DNA of 64,000 nt from Salinarchaeum sp. Harcht-Bsk1 (GTDB taxonomy: Archaea; Halobacteriota; Halobacteria; Halobacteriales; Salinarchaeaceae). The notes beneath the pieces were generated by a model. That model worked only from the letters and a program-made list of their open reading frames with translations, was not told where the DNA came from and made no database searches. The stretch spans positions 2,995,014-3,059,013 of the forward strand of contig NC_021313.1 of assembly GCF_000403645.1 (NCBI RefSeq), written 5' to 3'. A program made the position numbers and the translations under genes. This document shows positions 16,295-23,351 of this stretch, piece by piece. Numbering within the stretch: position 1 is the first letter of the stretch; each line of letters opens with the position of its first letter.

Positions 16295-17440
16295 ATGTTC
16301 GGGGCCTGGACCGGCAAGCGATTGAGCGTCCTCCTCGCGGTGATCGTGGGCGTCCTCTCGGTGCTCACGGGGATCGCCAACGTGGGGATCGGCGCGATCG
16401 CAGTCGTCGGCCCGCTGGAGCCCTACGTTCCCGAGACCGTGCGGCTGGTCGCCGGGTTCTCCGGGGCCATCTCTGGGTTTCTCGTGTTGCTCGCTGCCCT
16501 GGGACTCAGGCGCGGCTACCGCGCCGCGTGGATCCTGACGATCGTCCTCCTCCCCATCACCGCTGCGCAGGGGTTGATCCAGTCCAGTCCGCTCTCGCTC
16601 CCGCTGGTCGTCTTCTCGCTCCTCTCGATGCCGACGCTCGTGCTCAGTCGCCACCACTTCCGCAGCCCGCTTTCCCTCTCGACGGCGCAGATCGCCGCTG
16701 GCCTCGCGCTCGTCGGCGTCCAGCTATACGGCACGGTCGGCACGTACGCGCTTCGCGAGGAGTTTTCCGGCGTCTCGACCGTCCTCGACGCGTTCTACTT
16801 CACGCTCGTGACGGCCTCGACGGTGGGGTACGGCGACGTGACGCCCACGACGCAGGTCGCACGACTGTTCACGATGAGCGTGCTCGTGTTCGGGACGGCG
16901 ACGTTCGCGATCGCTCTCGGTACCCTGCTCGCTCCGATCCTCGAGTCCCGGTTCGCCGCCGCACTCGGCAGGGTTCGCAACCGCGAGTTCGACCTCCTCG
17001 AGGACCACGTGCTCGTCCTGGGCCACGGCGATCTGACCGAGCCGATCGTCGACGCGCTGAAGGATCGGGATCGCCAGTTCGTCGTCGCGACCCGCCAGGC
17101 CCAGACCGCCACCGAACTCGCCGAGCGCGACGTGCTCGCGCTCCACGCGGATCCGAGTGACCACGCGACGCTCGAACGAGCGAACCTCGACGAAGCGACC
17201 GCAGTCGTCGCAGCGACCAGCAGCGACTCCGCGGACGCGTTCTCGGTACTCACCGCCAGACAGCTCGATCCCGAGATCAGGATCGTCGCCGCCGCGACCA
17301 ACGCCGAAAACACGAGCAAGCTCCGTCGCGCTGGCGCCGACGTCGTCGTGAACCCGGCCGTGATCGGTGGGCAACTCCTCGTCGGGACGATTGCGGATCG
17401 CGGGGACGACGGCCTCGACGGGATCGATATCGATCGCTGA
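16295..17440 (+). CDS. Two-pore-type potassium channel with RCK domain
   Basis: A 381-residue integral membrane protein. Four hydrophobic segments fill residues about 10-115. A pore module follows (segments near 131-150 and 187-208) with the selectivity filter TASTVGYGDVTPTT at residues about 173-186. The cytoplasmic part from about 225 is a TrkA-N/RCK Rossmann domain: DHVLVLGHGDLTEPIVDAL, a VLALHADPSDHATLERANLD segment, VVAATSSDSADAF and KLRRAGADVVVNPAVIGG. It is a predicted ligand-gated K+ channel. The upstream soluble RCK protein may assemble with it, which is inference. Confidence 0.92.
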   Translation: MFGAWTGKRLSVLLAVIVGVLSVLTGIANVGIGAIAVVGPLEPYVPETVRLVAGFSGAISGFLVLLAALGLRRGYRAAWILTIVLLPITAAQGLIQSSPLSLPLVVFSLLSMPTLVLSRHHFRSPLSLSTAQIAAGLALVGVQLYGTVGTYALREEFSGVSTVLDAFYFTLVTASTVGYGDVTPTTQVARLFTMSVLVFGTATFAIALGTLLAPILESRFAAALGRVRNREFDLLEDHVLVLGHGDLTEPIVDALKDRDRQFVVATRQAQTATELAERDVLALHADPSDHATLERANLDEATAVVAATSSDSADAFSVLTARQLDPEIRIVAAATNAENTSKLRRAGADVVVNPAVIGGQLLVGTIADRGDDGLDGIDIDR

Positions 17441-17504
17441 TCGCCCCTCCGCTACCACCACCGTCCGCCAGTCAGTCTCGATCGAGGATCGTGTTCGCCT
17501 CGAG

Positions 17505-17840
17505 TCAGGACGCGATCGGTGCTGGCGTCCGGTAGGATCGCCGTTCAGCGAGCACCGTCGCCCCGAAGAGTGCCAGGAGCGCAGCGCTCGCCCAGGTCGT
17601 GCTATCTCCCGGATCCAGGCGATCGAGGGTCCGATGCGCCCAGCAGACGTTGGCGAGGATGGAGTCGTGGAACGCGAGCGTTTCGGGAACGGCGTGGAGT
17701 TTGCTCGCGTCCGGAACGAGCGCCCACCCGCCGCCGACCAGCGTCCACGTCCGCGGGTACCGGACGGTGGGAATCGCCACCGTCACGAGGAGCACCGTCA
17801 CCGTCGCGCCCACAGCGAAGTGGGTGATCCCCTGGGACAT
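17505..17840 (-). CDS. Small membrane protein resembling metal-dependent membrane hydrolases (YdjM/DUF457-like)
   Basis: A 111-residue protein starting MSQGITHFAVGATVTVLLVT, with hydrophobic segments near residues 6-24, 32-42 and 84-97. A THFAVGA start and an LVPDASKL motif resemble the H and PD(L/A)D positions of YdjM/DUF457-type membrane hydrolases. It is shorter than those proteins, so activity is doubtful. Two fuller relatives occur at 56484-57826. Confidence 0.55.
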   Translation of the reverse strand: MSQGITHFAVGATVTVLLVTVAIPTVRYPRTWTLVGGGWALVPDASKLHAVPETLAFHDSILANVCWAHRTLDRLDPGDSTTWASAALLALFGATVLAERRSYRTPAPIAS

Positions 17841-17905
17841 ACAACGCTAGTGACGCCGTACGTGCAAAGTGCTAACGGGGCCCGTACCCCTTCGAGTGCC
17901 AGCGC

Positions 17906-18580
17906 TCACTGGAGCAACTCGACGCCAGGGTCGTCGTCCGAGGCGACGACGACGCCGTCGAACACGCTGCGGATCGCCGCTCGCGTCTGCGTGTCGACCG
18001 CGTCTGGATCGAGGTGGAAGTGCGCGATCGCGTCGCTGGCTTCGACGTGCTTGCGAAGTTCGCCGAGGAAGCGGACGAGCTCCTGGGTGCCGACGTACTG
18101 GTGCGTCGTCGTCAGGGATCGGAAGCAGACGACGACCTGTTCCTCGGCGTCGGCCCACTCGGCGAGCTGATTGCTGACGGTGATCCCCAGTCCGGTGAGA
18201 TCGCCCGGATCGTCTACCTGGTGGGTCGTCAGCCAGGAACTCGCCGTGGGTTCGGGCCCGTCAGCAGCGGCCGGGGTGGTGCCCCCCGCCTCGTCAGGGG
18301 CGTCTTCACCTGGGGCCGACTCCGCGAAGCTCGCGCTCACGACGGCGAACTCGTCGGGGTGCTCGCCCACGTGATCGTCCCAGCGGCGGTGGGTCTTGCC
18401 GATCGTCTCCGTGACGCTGACGATCAGCAGCTTCTCTCCGGCAGGCTCCGACGCAGTGAGCAGATCGAGGCAGGCCGACGTGTCGCGTTCGTCGAAGCGG
18501 GGGAGTTCGACGAGCAGGAAGGAGGGCGCATCGACGGCTGCGGAGAGGCTTCCCCGGCCGTTCGAGGTAGATGGCTCCAT
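17906..18580 (-). CDS. DUF7504-like haloarchaeal protein
   Basis: A 224-residue acidic protein. It has alternating strands and helices resembling a RecA/KaiC-type fold without a Walker A motif: FLLVELPRFDERDTSACLDL, LLIVSVTETIGKTHRRW, and a later EEQVVVCFRSLTTTHQYVGTQEL block (in part), ending IRSVFDGVVVASDD. I recall such proteins as DUF7504 in haloarchaea, some near regulators. A GTTTTAAAACC palindromic TATA region lies 30-40 bp upstream of ATG 18580. The function is unknown. The seryl-tRNA synthetase gene is divergent. Confidence 0.6.
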   Translation of the reverse strand: MEPSTSNGRGSLSAAVDAPSFLLVELPRFDERDTSACLDLLTASEPAGEKLLIVSVTETIGKTHRRWDDHVGEHPDEFAVVSASFAESAPGEDAPDEAGGTTPAAADGPEPTASSWLTTHQVDDPGDLTGLGITVSNQLAEWADAEEQVVVCFRSLTTTHQYVGTQELVRFLGELRKHVEASDAIAHFHLDPDAVDTQTRAAIRSVFDGVVVASDDDPGVELLQ

Positions 18581-18727
18581 AGCGCTTGAAATCAGGTTCG
18601 GGCCGGAGGTTTTAAAACCCGCCGCTCGTTCGACCGACGCTTCGAACGAAGGTGCCCACTACGCGTGGCCCGGGCTGTCGGACCATCGACACGGTTTTGC
18701 GGGCCCCCGGAAAACGTCACGCCAAGA

Positions 18728-20110
18728 ATGCTCGACAGGACGACCCTCCGGGAGGAGCCCGAACGGGTCCGCGCGGCACTCGACGCCCGTGGGAGCGACC
18801 TCGACCTCGACGCGGTGCTCGAGGTGGACGCGGAGTGGCGCGAGCTGAAAGCACGCGGCGACGAGCTTCGTCACGAGCGCAACGAGGTCAGCCGCTCTAT
18901 CGGCGACCTCAAACGCGAGGGCAAGGAGGAGGAAGCCGAGGAAGCGATCGAGCGCTCCAGCGAGTTGAAGGCCGAACTCGAGGAAGTAGAGGAGCGTGCC
19001 GACGACCTCGAAGCCGAACTCGAGGAGCGCCTCATGGAGATTCCCCAGCTCCCCCACGAGTCGGTTCCCGACGGCGAGGACGAGAGCGACAACGAGGAGC
19101 TTCGACGGGAAGGCTTCGACGACCTCCGGGCGGAACTCCCCGAGGACGTGATCTCCCACTACGACCTCGGCGAGGAACTCGACGTCATCGACGAGCGACG
19201 CGGCGCCAAGACCACCGGCAGCGGCTTCTACTTCCTCAAGGGCGACGGCGCGCGGCTCGAACACGCACTCGTCCAGTTCATGCTCGACGTCCACCGCGAG
19301 CAGGAATACGTCGACGTCTTCCCGCCCATCCCCGTCAAGTCCACGTCGATGGAGGGCACCGGGCAGCTTCCGAAGTTCGCCGACGACGCATACCGACTCG
19401 GCGGTGCGGAGACAGAGGACTACGACGACGAGGACCTCTGGCTCTGCCCGACGGCCGAGGTCCCGGTCACCAACATGTACGCCGACGACATCCTGCTGAA
19501 GGACGACCTCCCGCTCAAGCACCAGGCGTACACTCCGAACTTCCGGCGCGAGGCGGGCGAACACGGCACCGAGACGCGCGGCATCGTGCGCGTCCACCAG
19601 TTCAACAAGGTCGAACTCGTCAACTTCGTCGAACCCGAGGAGAGCTACGACCGTCTCGAGACGCTCGTCGGCGAGGCCGAGGAAGTGCTCCAGCGCCTGG
19701 GGCTTCCCTACCGGATCCTGAACCTCTGCACCGGCGACCTCACCTTCGCGTCCGCGAAGACCTACGACATCGAGGTCTGGGCGCCCGGCGACGACATGCC
19801 CGACGGTCCCGAGCAGGGCGGCCGCTGGCTCGAGGTCTCCAGCGCTTCGAACTTCGAGGCGTTCCAGGCCCGGCGCGCGGGGCTGCGCTACCGGCCCGAA
19901 CGCCACGAGTCCGCCGAGTACTGCCACACGCTCAACGCCTCCGGTACTGCCGTGGGTCGGGTGATGGTCGCCATCCTCGAGTACTACCAGAACGAGGACG
20001 GCACCGTGACCGTACCCGAGGCGCTCCGGCCGTACATGAACGGCCAAGAGGTCATCGAGGGACACGAACCGGTCGGCGAGGCGGCGGTCGGCGCAGGCGA
20101 GAAGGAGTAG
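18728..20110 (+). CDS. serS: Seryl-tRNA synthetase
   Basis: A class II aminoacyl-tRNA synthetase charging tRNA-Ser. From ATG 18728 it has 460 residues. The first 110 form the long N-terminal coiled-coil arm (LDRTTLREEPERVRAAL onward, ending DDLEAELEERLMEIPQLPH). The catalytic core shows TSMEGTGQLPKF, motif 2 FRREAGEHGTETRGIVRVHQ and motif 3 ASNFEAFQARRAGLRYR. It is the common bacterial-type SerRS rather than the methanogen type. An upstream in-frame extension has shadow-like sequence and lacks family similarity. Confidence 0.96.
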   Translation: MLDRTTLREEPERVRAALDARGSDLDLDAVLEVDAEWRELKARGDELRHERNEVSRSIGDLKREGKEEEAEEAIERSSELKAELEEVEERADDLEAELEERLMEIPQLPHESVPDGEDESDNEELRREGFDDLRAELPEDVISHYDLGEELDVIDERRGAKTTGSGFYFLKGDGARLEHALVQFMLDVHREQEYVDVFPPIPVKSTSMEGTGQLPKFADDAYRLGGAETEDYDDEDLWLCPTAEVPVTNMYADDILLKDDLPLKHQAYTPNFRREAGEHGTETRGIVRVHQFNKVELVNFVEPEESYDRLETLVGEAEEVLQRLGLPYRILNLCTGDLTFASAKTYDIEVWAPGDDMPDGPEQGGRWLEVSSASNFEAFQARRAGLRYRPERHESAEYCHTLNASGTAVGRVMVAILEYYQNEDGTVTVPEALRPYMNGQEVIEGHEPVGEAAVGAGEKE

Positions 20111-20149
20111 CTGCAACCCACGGGGCAGCCACTGCTCGAACCGCTGGCA

Positions 20150-20476
20150 TCAGACTGTGTACGTCCGGAGCGACGCCAACCGTCCGTTCTCGACGTCGAA
20201 TGCGTCGGCGAACCGGAACCAGACGTCGCCGTTTGCGCGTCGGAGCGTCCCTTCCACGACCACGCGGTCGCCGTCTGCCGTCACGTGCTCGATTTCGTGG
20301 GTCGTGTCGGTCTCCGGACGGTCGTCGCGCATGAACGCGACGAACGACTCGCGATCCTCGAAGGTGCGATCGCCCCGGACCTGGGTGAACGCTGGGGCCA
20401 GCACCTCGCGCAGGTCGTCGTACTCGCCATCGTCGATGGCCGCGTAGTACCGGCGGGCCAGCGCCTCGGCGTCCAT
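20150..20476 (-). CDS. NTF2/SnoaL-like protein
   Basis: A 108-residue protein with the NTF2-like layout: an N-terminal helix pair (ALARRYYAAIDDGEYDDLREVLAPAF) given here in part, FEDRESFVAFM, and paired strands (HEIEHVTADGDRVVVEGTLRR; WFRFADAFDVENGRL) each quoted in part. Such proteins bind small molecules or are isomerases. No substrate can be inferred. It is convergent with serS. Confidence 0.75.
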   Translation of the reverse strand: MDAEALARRYYAAIDDGEYDDLREVLAPAFTQVRGDRTFEDRESFVAFMRDDRPETDTTHEIEHVTADGDRVVVEGTLRRANGDVWFRFADAFDVENGRLASLRTYTV

Positions 20477-20562
20477 GGCCGTGACTCGGAGCGGACGGCA
20501 GATAATCGCGGTGGTTACACCGCACCGCGTCGCACGGCAGGTCGGCGAGTCCGCCGCACCGA

Positions 20563-21447
20563 TCAGTCGTCGTCGCCCGCGATGTCGAGGTCGACCTCCT
20601 GCTTGAGTGACGGAAGTTCACCGACCTCCTCGATGGCCGCGGTCGCGTCGTCGTGGTACTCCTCGGCCGCCTCGTCGTCGCCGTCGCCGTGGTTGCGCGC
20701 CGCGGTCGCGAACCAGTCTGCGGCCTGCCGGAGACGGCGGGCTTTCTCCGCGGCGCTGGCGGCCGCGGCTTCGATGCCGTCGGACTCTGCGAACCGACGG
20801 GCGGAGGAGAATCCCTCCGCGGCTTCGTCGAGGTAGTACTGTGCCTCCTGAAACGTCTCGATGGCGAGCCCCCAGTGCTTCTCGTGATACGCAGCGCGGG
20901 CCGCGTCGAGTTCCGAGCGGCCGTACTGGAACTGTTCGTGGGCGTCGCGGTAGCGGTGCATCGACGTGCGATCGTCCTGGATCGCCTCGATGGCGTCGGT
21001 CACCTGCCCCAGATCGGGTTGTTCGAGGGGGTCGTCGGTGCTCCAGGCGTACTGCACGGTTCGGTGGAGGTCCACGACGAAGATCGCTCGCTTCGCGACG
21101 CGTGGGTGCCCCTCAACCTCCCCGGCGAGGACGTCGTAGGATTCGGCGACGTCGCCGAGTCGATCGGAGAGGAGTGGAAAGCCGAGTCCGTTTTCCTCGG
21201 CGAACCGGCGGTGGCTGTAGGCGCTGTCGACGCCGATCCCGAGCAACCGGACGTCACGTTCGAGGCCGAAGAGTTCGACGTCCCGCAGCGAGCACATCTC
21301 CCTGGTGCAGGCCGGACTGAAATCCAGCGGGTAGAACACGACGACGTGGACGCGGTCTGGCTCCGCTGGCAGTCCGAACTCGTCGATCTCCCCGTCGTGT
21401 GCGCCGGGCAGAGAGAACGTCGGGGCTGGTGCGCCCGGTTCCAACAT
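20563..21447 (-). CDS. Peroxiredoxin (AhpC/TSA) with C-terminal helical extension
   Basis: From ATG 21447 the protein has 294 residues. Residues 1-155 form an AhpC/TSA thioredoxin fold: MLEPGAPAPTFSLPGAHDG, VVVFYPLDFSPACTREMCSL with the peroxidatic Cys position followed by a second Cys five residues on, GVDSAYSHRRFAEENGLGFP, LLSDRLGDVAESYDVL and RAIFVVDLHRTVQYAW. Residues about 170-294 are a highly charged helical region (RYRDAHEQFQYGRSELDAAR onward) not found in ordinary peroxiredoxins of about 155 residues. The extension is rich in Ala, Glu and Tyr and may be a helical-repeat interaction domain. The gene is minus-strand and divergent from YccF. Confidence 0.85.
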   Translation of the reverse strand: MLEPGAPAPTFSLPGAHDGEIDEFGLPAEPDRVHVVVFYPLDFSPACTREMCSLRDVELFGLERDVRLLGIGVDSAYSHRRFAEENGLGFPLLSDRLGDVAESYDVLAGEVEGHPRVAKRAIFVVDLHRTVQYAWSTDDPLEQPDLGQVTDAIEAIQDDRTSMHRYRDAHEQFQYGRSELDAARAAYHEKHWGLAIETFQEAQYYLDEAAEGFSSARRFAESDGIEAAAASAAEKARRLRQAADWFATAARNHGDGDDEAAEEYHDDATAAIEEVGELPSLKQEVDLDIAGDDD

Positions 21448-21540
21448 GGGGCGTGGATAGTACACCAGCCCGGAAAGCGATTGTGGCGGCGGCACCCGTC
21501 GACTCTCGCTCCAGTACCGCCTCGCTCCGCTACCGTCACC

Positions 21541-21600
21541 ATCCAGTACCGCTTCAATCCAGTACCGCTTTAATCCAGTACCGCCTCGAACCAGTATCGA
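21541..21600 (+). repeat. 16-bp tandem repeat (ATCCAGTACCGCTTCA-type)
   Basis: Near-identical 16-bp units begin at 21541, 21557 and 21573, with a degenerate fourth at 21589. An isolated related copy (TCCAGTACCGCCTCG) lies about 30 bp earlier. The array is in the 212-bp gap between the peroxiredoxin and YccF genes. CTGTTTAATGG at 21624-21634, about 30 bp before YccF, is the likely promoter. Confidence 0.85.
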
Positions 21601-21659
21601 GGTCCTACCGCGGTATCCGCGGTCTGTTTAATGGCGTTCGAGACCAACGACTACACGTC

Positions 21660-22124
21660 ATGGCTAACGGTGACGCCTCGCGCGCAGACGCCGATCGCAG
21701 TGCGTCCACGACCGCCCTGCCTCGCCAGAACACGTCGCTCCTCGTCAGAGCACTCTGGTTCGTCTTCGTCGGCTGGTGGCTGACCGGCATCTGGCTGGCC
21801 GTCGCCTGGTTCCTGCTGATCACGATCGTCGGGGCGCCACTCGGGATCGTACTGATCAACAGGATCCCGTTCGTGCTCTCGCTCAAACGCAGAGACGTCA
21901 GGACCCAGATCGTCACGGAGGGCGACGAGACGACGACGGAGACGACCCGTCCCGAGCAGTCGTCGATCCTCCTCCGGGCCGTCTACTTCCTCCTCGTCGG
22001 GTGGTGGCTGAGTCTGCTCTGGACGACGGTCGCCTACGCGTTCACGGTCTCGATCATCGGGCTCCCGATCGCGATCTGGATGTTCGGCAAGCTACCCTAC
22101 GTCGTCTCGCTGTACCGGTACTGA
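21660..22124 (+). CDS. YccF (DUF307) family inner membrane protein
   Basis: A 154-residue membrane protein made of two similar halves. Each contains an FVGWWLTGIWLAVAWFL or LVGWWLSLLWTTVAYAF helix, then ITIVGAPLGIVLINRIPFVLSL or VSIIGLPIAIWMFGKLPYVVSL. This duplicated pattern is characteristic of YccF. The function of the family is unknown. About 25 hydrophilic residues precede the first helix, and an acidic Thr/Glu linker separates the halves. Confidence 0.85.
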   Translation: MANGDASRADADRSASTTALPRQNTSLLVRALWFVFVGWWLTGIWLAVAWFLLITIVGAPLGIVLINRIPFVLSLKRRDVRTQIVTEGDETTTETTRPEQSSILLRAVYFLLVGWWLSLLWTTVAYAFTVSIIGLPIAIWMFGKLPYVVSLYRY

Positions 22125-22299
22125 CGACGCCGGCACCGAGCGCTCGGTCCTCCCCTCCGTCGCCCGATCCCGGGACGCAGGTCGCCGGTTCGGGCATCGG
22201 CGGCCGTCACTACGTCTTACGTGATCGCCGATCCGCGTTCGAATCGTTACTGGCGACCGATGGGCTGATAGGGACCGTGCTCGTCCTCGAAACCAAACG

Positions 22300-23247
22300 A
22301 TGCAAACCCACGTCGTCCCGGTCGGCTTCGACTACGACCGGCTGATCGCGCCGCTCGTTCGCGACCAGCTCGACGTGGATCGTGCGATCCTCCTGGAGGG
22401 CGCCGTCGGGAGCGAGGCGAACGTCGAGTACTCCCGCCGGCTCTCGACGAAGCTCGAACAGGACTTCCGGAACCTCCTCGGCGCGACGACCGAGCGGGTC
22501 GTCCTCGCGGACGTCTACGACTACGACGCCGCCTTCGAGCAGGCCTACGAACTGATCAACGACGAACTCGACCGCGGGAACGAGGTCTGGGTCAACGTCT
22601 CGGCGATGCCCCGGCCGGTTTCCTTCGCGTTTGCGACTGCCGCACACTCGATCATGGTCGAGCGGGAGGCCGACCGAGAGAAGATCCACACCTACTACAC
22701 GGCTCCGGAGAAGTACCTCGAAACCGAACTCGCCGAGGAGCTTCGCGAACAGCGCGCCCTGCTGGAGGACGTCCGTTCTGCAATCGAGGACGACGACGTC
22801 GACGCCGACGTCGCGACGGCCGTCGCCGACGAGCGCATCGCACAGCGACTGGACGCCACCGAGGACCTGCTCGCGGAGTTCGACGAGCGGGGAACGACGA
22901 TCGGCGCCAAGGAGATCGGCGACAGCCACATCGTCGAGTTACCGGTCGCCTCCTTCTCCAACGTCAAACCGTTCGAGGAGGTCATTCTCTACAAACTCGG
23001 CGAGGCCGGCGTGTTCGACTCCGTATCCGAACTCGCCAAGGCGCTGGCCGACGAACTCGACGAGGAGTACACCGACAGCTTCCGCTCGAAAGTCATCTAC
23101 AACGTCGATCGCCTCGGCCCCGGCGGGAAGGGGTACATCGAGCAGGAACACCACGGCAAGTCCCACCGGACGCGACTCTCCCGGATCGGGGAGCTGTGGG
23201 TCCGGGCGCACTCCGACTCGCCGCCGGCCGAAGCCGAGGTCGACTGA
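22300..23247 (+). CDS. HFX_2341-type transcriptional regulator (CARF-like N-terminus, wHTH C-terminus)
   Basis: A 315-residue protein. The N-terminal half resembles the DUF6293/HFX_2341 domain, a Rossmann-like fold related to CARF ligand-sensing domains: HVVPVGFDYDRLIAPLV, VDRAILLEGAVG, and VWVNVSAMPRPVSFAFATAA, which is the usual ligand-loop position. Residues about 215-300 form a winged-helix region (LGEAGVFDSVSELAKALADE, later YNVDRLGPGGKGYIEQEH). In CRISPR systems CARF domains sense cyclic oligonucleotides, but no CRISPR-Cas genes occur in this window. The ligand and targets are unknown. The gap upstream (22125-22299) shows nothing I can name. Confidence 0.75.
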   Translation: MQTHVVPVGFDYDRLIAPLVRDQLDVDRAILLEGAVGSEANVEYSRRLSTKLEQDFRNLLGATTERVVLADVYDYDAAFEQAYELINDELDRGNEVWVNVSAMPRPVSFAFATAAHSIMVEREADREKIHTYYTAPEKYLETELAEELREQRALLEDVRSAIEDDDVDADVATAVADERIAQRLDATEDLLAEFDERGTTIGAKEIGDSHIVELPVASFSNVKPFEEVILYKLGEAGVFDSVSELAKALADELDEEYTDSFRSKVIYNVDRLGPGGKGYIEQEHHGKSHRTRLSRIGELWVRAHSDSPPAEAEVD

Positions 23248-23351
23248 GCGGGCTCGATTCCTCGGCGTTCCAGTCGAGTCGGCGTCGAAGTGAGGCCGGC
23301 GTACACGTCACGACTGCCTTTCAGTGCCACCGGCGTCTTCCCTCGACCGTA

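Noticed and set aside
16039-17160. Plus-strand frame spanning the 25-bp repeats and the channel gene
   Set aside because: It reads the K+ channel gene in another frame with extreme Arg content. The TVGYGD frame is the real one.
17505-18580. Possible defence island around the DUF7504-like and small membrane genes
   Set aside because: No nuclease, helicase, toxin or mobile-element gene accompanies them, and neighbours are housekeeping genes.
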